From assembly GCA_003990745.1 (NCBI GenBank), contig RBNI01006685.1, positions 1 through 11,078 of the forward strand: a stretch of DNA of 11,078 nt. The letters are read 5' to 3'. The notes beneath the pieces are model-generated. The model was not told the DNA's origin. It was given only the letters and a program-made list of their open reading frames with translations, and made no database searches. The position numbers and the translations under genes were made by a program. This document shows, one piece after another, positions 7,560-11,078 of this stretch. Position 1 is the stretch's first letter, and each line of letters opens with the position of its first letter. This DNA comes from Jimgerdemannia flammicorona. Its lineage: Eukaryota; Mucoromycota; Endogonomycetes; Endogonales; Endogonaceae.

Positions 7560-8310
7560 CTAATCCCAGGAATGACTGGAGGTCTTTCAGCTTCCTGGGT
7601 CTGGGCCAATCTTTGATTGTGGAGATTTTGCTGGGGTCCACTTTGATTCCATTTGGCGTGACAATGTGTTTAAGGAATTGGATTTCTTTCAGGAGAAATT
7701 CGCACTTGCTGAGTTTTGTGAAGAGTCTGTTCTCTCAGAGTTTCAGTAGTACTAGCTCAAGGTGTTTGAGATGTTCCTCCAGGGTTTTGCTGAAGACTAG
7801 AATATCGTCAATGTAGACAATAACAAATTTGTCCAAGTATGGATACAGGATGGTATTCATCAGTGTCTGGAAGGTTGCAGGAGCATTAGTTAGGCCAAAG
7901 GGCATAACGAGGAATTCGAAATGTCCATAGTGGGTTTGGAAGGCTGTCTTGTAGATATCTTCTTCTTTCATAGCAATTTGCCAGTAACCATTTCACAGGT
8001 CAAAGGAGCTCATGAATTGTGGGTTGGTAAGCCTATCGAATATTTCATCAATTCTGGGTAGTGGGCAACAGTTCTTGATGGTCTGTTCATTGAGGTCGCA
8101 GTAATCAATATACATTCGCAGGTCTCCTCCTTTCTTGACAACAAAGAGGACTGGTGCACCATAAGGTGATACACTGGGTCTGATAAATCCTTGTTCCAGG
8201 AGTTCGTCAATTTCTTTTTTGAGTGCATCGATTTCTCTCGGAGACATGTGGTAGATTGACTTGAAGGCTGGCTTGGCATCTGGAATAGTCTTGATGGCAT
8301 GGTCTACTGC
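7560..8310 (-). pseudogene. Reverse transcriptase domain
   Basis: The domain begins with the AVDHAIKTIPDAKP-type segment and MSPREIDALKKEIDELLEQG, then the FIRPSVSPYGAPVLFV fingers. The palm motif [18 protein letters not shown] is intact, as is the catalytic YIDD (7804-7815), followed by the thumb/connection DPSKISTIKDWPRP and LQSFLGLANYYRRFV. TGA codons at 7993 (in the family's F-D-L-R-x-G-Y site) and 7735 (L-x-E-N-R-L-F) stand where homologues have Arg. Several Arg-to-Cys changes (IDYCDLN, IKNCCPLP) fit C-to-T at CpG. The enzyme copies element RNA into DNA. It is highly recognisable as Ty3/gypsy. Confidence 0.92.
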
Positions 8311-8419
8311 TCATTTGGGAGGTAGGCCTTTTGGGAGTTTCTTCGGGAATATGTCTCGGAATTTCTGGAGTAGTGGTCTGACATGGCTGTCAACTTTGGA
8401 AAAGTCTTCTTCAGAGTTC

Positions 8420-9066
8420 TCAGGTTCTCCTTTGGATGGACAGATGGAGATGGCGAAGAGAGGGCATTTCTTGGCTAATTTCTTGAGTTGTAGCTTATTG
8501 ATGTGGGTGATCTTTGGTCCAGGGTTACTAGAGTTGAGTGTGTCCTTTTTGCCTTGCAGTTTGAAGTTGTGGCGTCCTTTCTTGATGGTCAGAGAATGGT
8601 TTACCCAATTGATCATGGGGTTCTCTTGTTTTAACCATGGAGTTCCAAGGATGATTTCATTGTCAGGGAGTGGTACAATTTGAAGGGTAACATGTACTCG
8701 ATAGTCACCGATTTGGAAGGGTAGGTTGTGGACTTCCTTGCTAATGACATGTGAGGTTCCATCAGCTGTAGCAACTGTTTGAGTTTGTTGTACCGGAGAG
8801 GTGAAGACCTTGAGTCTGTTGGCTGTTTCTTCATTGATGAAGTTGCCTGAGACACTGCTGTCTATCATGATCTTGACAGGTGCTCGGTTAACAAAAGCTT
8901 TAAGTGTAAGCAGTTTGTCTGATCCAATGGTGGTGATTTTAGTTGTAGGAGCTTTCCTTCTGTTGGTTCTTCTTTGAGCCAGTTCATTGACACAAGAGAA
9001 GTAATCATCAATCATTCGAGAAGAATACATTCCAATGCCATGGAGACATCGGCCACTTGGTACATA
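8420..9066 (-). pseudogene. Aspartic protease domain
   Basis: The domain follows the dUTPase in frame. The catalytic Asp (8860-8862) lies in MIDSSVSGNFI, where retropepsins have D-S/T-G-A; here the Gly is Ser (AGT) and the Ala is Val. Downstream IILGTPWLKQENPMINW is the typical Ty3/gypsy retropepsin ILGxxWL segment (about 8610-8660). The enzyme would cut Gag-Pol into mature proteins as a dimer. With DSS in place of DSG, activity would be doubtful even without the stops. The next segment leads through a linker to TGA 8311 just before RT. Confidence 0.8.
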
Positions 9067-9132
9067 TCCATCTTCTATTTTCTTGTAGAATTATTCTTCT
9101 TTGTTCACGGTAGGTTGGACTGATGCCTTGTT

Positions 9133-9525
9133 TGATGAACCAAATCCTTTAGATCCTCGGATGGTGGGCAGTAGTTCAGGGACTTCCTTGACTATCAGGA
9201 TTGACTTGATTTTTTCGAATAGGATCTGGGCAATACAGAATCCAGTGGGAATCTTGAAGGGTGTCCAACTGTGGTTTCGGATGAGGACAATAATTTCGCC
9301 TGTATAATCTTCGTCAATGACTCCTCCTTCTACTGAGAGTCCTTTCAATGCTAGGCTGCTGCGACAACATATTCTTCCAACATGTCCTTCAGGAATTTAG
9401 ATACTGATTCCTGTGTAGACTTGTTTGACTTCTCGGTTGGAGACTGTAGCTTCTTCAGCTATATATAGGTCATATCCAGCTGCTTTTTGACTTCCTTTGG
9501 TTGGAGCCTTAGCAGTTTGTCTTAA
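9133..9525 (-). pseudogene. dUTPase domain fused within Gag-Pol
   Basis: All five motifs of trimeric dUTPases (dUTP to dUMP plus pyrophosphate) occur in order and spacing. Motif I is AAGYDLY (9463-9483). Motif II is GRICCRSSLALKG (about 9340-9378). Motif III is GGVIDEDYTGEI, with the Asp and the uracil-stacking Tyr (about 9292-9325). Motif IV is GFCIAQ, where the usual Arg is Cys. Motif V is RGSKGFGSS (9133-9159). The domain is about 130 residues, normal for the family. It sits in the same frame between the zinc knuckle and the protease, interrupted only by TAA 9397; another TAA at 9091 follows. In retroelements dUTPase limits uracil incorporation during reverse transcription. The same position, between nucleocapsid and protease, is used by betaretroviruses. 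Confidence 0.88.
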
Positions 9526-9603
9526 CTTGACAAAGTCTAGTATCCTGGTGGTCAGATTGTTGAGGTGGTGTAGAGTGGTAACAGTTGCTCATGTTGCTGT
9601 TCA

Positions 9604-11042
9604 GGGTTTTCGGTTAGGGCAGGCACTGGCCATATGTCCTGTCTTTCGGCAATAGAAGCATGCTCCGCTTCTTCTAAGTTCGTTCCTTTCGCCTTCAGTG
9701 AGTTTCTTGAAGGTACTCGGCTGGGTGGGTTCATGATTTCTGGGTGTCCACGAAGTGGATGCTGAGGGAGCTCAGGATACTTCATGCTTGGGTTCTTCTT
9801 TCTTGGTCCAAGTCTTTTCCTTGTTGTTGAATTGTCTTCAGGGCAGAATGGGTCCAGCTATTAGGATCCGCTTGACCATAGTCTTGATTCTTGCCAGGTA
9901 CCATTGTTGGTGGTCACAACCAACTGGGCATCCTTGTTCTTGGATTTTTCTACTAAGCCATTCTGGCAGGGCATCAAATAAATGATCTGCTCTTATACCA
10001 TTTCGTACTCCATCATTGGCAATATATCCTAGGCCAACAGTGTTCAGGAGTGACTCGAGTTTTGTACAGAAGGTTTCGAATTCCTCCTTGCCATGTACAT
10101 CAAATTTGAGGTTGCGGAGTTTTACTCGGGATTCAGCAATCATGGTTTCACTGCGATATTGAGCAATCATGAGTTGTTTAAGTCCAGGGGCTGCAGGATG
10201 GTCTCTATATCCTGGGGCATTATTTGCTGCATTCTGAGCAACTACTGCAGGTCAGGTGTCCCATGTGAGGGGTTTTTCAGGAAGGGTTCGCCACCATTCT
10301 TCGGCAGGTCCTCGGAAGAATGTAACAACTCAGTGGACATAGGCTGTAGTGGTAGCAAAGAGTTGTTCCAAAGTGTGGTCTTGATTGTTTGTCAGAACAT
10401 AGTCAGCAACTCGTTCATTAGTCCATTGATTGGCTTCGAAGTTGGTATCAACTATACTAATGAAGCTTTGGACTTCTTGTGCAGTACCATTGAAGGTAGG
10501 TAGACTTAGATTTTTTGTAGGTTGGGTCTGTTCAGCTAAGGCAGTAATGGTTGCTGCCATTATAGCTACCTGGGCTGTAAGGTCTATAATCTGTTGGTTT
10601 GCCATGTTGTTTACTGGAGGTGGTTGAACTACTGGTAGTGGTGTTACTGGTACTACTTGAGGTGCTGGTGCAGAGTGTGATGGGGTTCTTTGAGTCTGTG
10701 TAAGTTGCTGAAGTAATAGTTGTGGGTCTGGAGTAAGGGCTTGATAAATGGCTGTCTGTTGCTGTGTAGGTGTATTCTGTCCTGATGGAGGTATGTCTCC
10801 TTCGGCAGTATATCCGGGATTGAATTCACTGAGATACTCCTCCTCCTCTTGGGTTTGGTCCCCATGTACTTGGGTTTGCTCAGCATCAAAGTAGACAGAA
10901 TCAGTTGTATATCTGATTTCAGATAGACTTAATTCAAAGTCAAGTTCTGGTTCAGTATTGGTTTTGGATTCAGGTAGGGCTGTAGCAGGGCCTGCTTCAG
11001 GTTCAGGATCAGGTAGTTGATGAAGAGTTTCTCTTGCTTCTT

Positions 11043-11044
<2 letters not shown>
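9604..11044 (-). pseudogene. gag: Gag region: acidic/PQ-rich N-terminus, core, CCHC zinc knuckle
   Basis: The frame is open without a stop from the edge to 10333, although the first in-frame ATG is at 10605. The preceding ~146 codons are rich in Glu/Asp, then Gln and Pro, as in extended fungal Gag N-termini, so the listed ATG is probably not the true start. The core includes LSLPTFNGTAQEV and FRGPAEEWWRTLPEKPLTWD, the latter like the Ty3/gypsy Gag (Retrotrans_gag) hydrophobic-aromatic signature, followed by a helical region (10170-9840). A CCHC knuckle, CFYCRKTGHMASAC (CX2CX4HX4C), lies at 9619-9660 and would bind genomic RNA. TGA codons interrupt at 10330, 10252, 9838 and 9772, and two more follow the knuckle at 9601 and 9589. 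Confidence 0.85.

Positions 11045-11078
<34 letters not shown>
11045..11078. repeat. Poly(T) tract at right edge (poly(A) 5' of gag frame)
   Basis: There are 34 T to the end of the window. On the coding strand this is poly(A), directly continuous with the open Gag frame (Lys codons if translated). It either is a real A-rich stretch in or before Gag or marks a homopolymer contig end; the matching tract at position 1 favours the latter. Confidence 0.85.

Larger units (their letters stand above)
2981..11078 (-). mobile_element. Ty3/gypsy chromovirus LTR retrotransposon, degenerate, 5' end missing
   Basis: On the minus strand the order is Gag, zinc knuckle, dUTPase, protease, RT, RNase H, integrase, chromodomain, polypurine tract, 3' LTR. 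RT-RNase H before integrase defines Ty3/gypsy, and the C-terminal chromodomain places it among chromoviruses. About 8.1 kb are present. The 5' LTR, primer binding site and Gag start lie past the right edge. The Gag-Pol frame has 22 in-frame TGA/TAA stops and one single-base frameshift, and the LTR frame has five more stops, so this copy cannot make its proteins. The left border is set by TGTAAG at 2981, which mirrors CTTACA at 5049-5054, and by the compositional change. A target-site duplication cannot be checked because only one flank is present. Confidence 0.9.
5474..11078 (-). pseudogene. gag-pol: gag-pol polyprotein pseudogene with dUTPase and chromodomain
   Basis: A single minus-strand frame links Gag to Pol without a programmed shift: stops at 10330, 10252, 9838, 9772, 9601, 9589, 9397, 9091, 8311, 7993, 7735, 6886, 6778, 6769 and 6688 are all in one register. 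After a one-base loss near 6683-6690 the register carrying stops 6515, 6221, 6191, 6011, 5798, 5681 and 5540 continues to the terminal TGA at 5474-5476. About 1,860 codons are present and the start lies beyond the right edge. Order: acidic N-terminus, Gag core, CCHC knuckle, dUTPase, protease, RT, RNase H, integrase, chromodomain. Such a polyprotein would assemble cytoplasmic particles, copy the RNA and integrate the DNA. All stops are TGA or TAA, none TAG. The true stop is uncertain because 5474 is itself a TGA that could be a decayed codon. Confidence 0.9.

Noticed and set aside
8261..8683. 140-codon plus-strand ORF (and 10093-10503)
   Set aside because: Antisense to the protease-RT linker and to Gag respectively; the minus-strand homology is unambiguous.
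5474..10605. A reassigned code with TGA read as an amino acid, since TGA makes most in-frame stops
   Set aside because: TGA stands at Arg sites in several places and at a Trp site in the chromodomain; TAA also interrupts, and CGA and TGG codons are still used. Mutational decay explains all cases with one process.

Overview
The window looks like repeat-rich, gene-poor chromatin from a filamentous fungus. The evidence is a large chromodomain-bearing Ty3/gypsy (Metaviridae, chromovirus) LTR retrotransposon, degenerate CCCTAA telomere-type repeats, and a long, extremely A+T-rich, gene-empty block. I cannot decide between Ascomycota and Basidiomycota from sequence alone. No host gene was found.

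Layout: positions 1-43 are poly(T). Positions 44 to about 2980 are very A+T-rich, with microsatellites, a short tandem repeat and an interstitial telomere-like patch at 1337-1384, but no supportable gene. From about 2981 to the right edge everything belongs to one minus-strand retrotransposon, so its 3' end is on the left. In coding order, right to left: an acidic and Pro/Gln-rich Gag N-terminus running into a poly(A) (poly(T) on +) at the window edge, Gag core, CCHC zinc knuckle, a complete trimeric-type dUTPase domain, aspartic protease, reverse transcriptase, RNase H, integrase (HHCC, DDE, GPY/F) and a chromodomain ending at 5474. Then come a spacer holding a plus-strand tRNA-like sequence, a polypurine tract at 5056-5068, and a probable 3' LTR of about 2.07 kb (2981-5054, TGTAAG...CTTACA). 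The 5' LTR and primer binding site lie beyond the window.

Gag and Pol are one continuous frame from the right edge to 6688, then shift by one base inside the integrase zinc finger. The frame has 22 premature stops: 17 TGA, 5 TAA and no TAG. Most fall where the family has Arg or Gln, and one falls on the second chromodomain Trp. This points to C-to-T / G-to-A decay with a CpG flavour, not to a changed genetic code. The element is therefore a dead copy whose domain plan is still easy to read.

Two features stand out. One is the dUTPase fused in frame between the zinc knuckle and the protease. The other is a formerly coding frame of about 410 codons (4901-3669), unrelated to anything I recognise, that apparently lies inside the U3 part of the LTR, upstream of the TATA box, and carries two PPxY motifs. 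Its position recalls LTR-encoded accessory genes of retroviruses. The LTR limits are inferred from one copy only.
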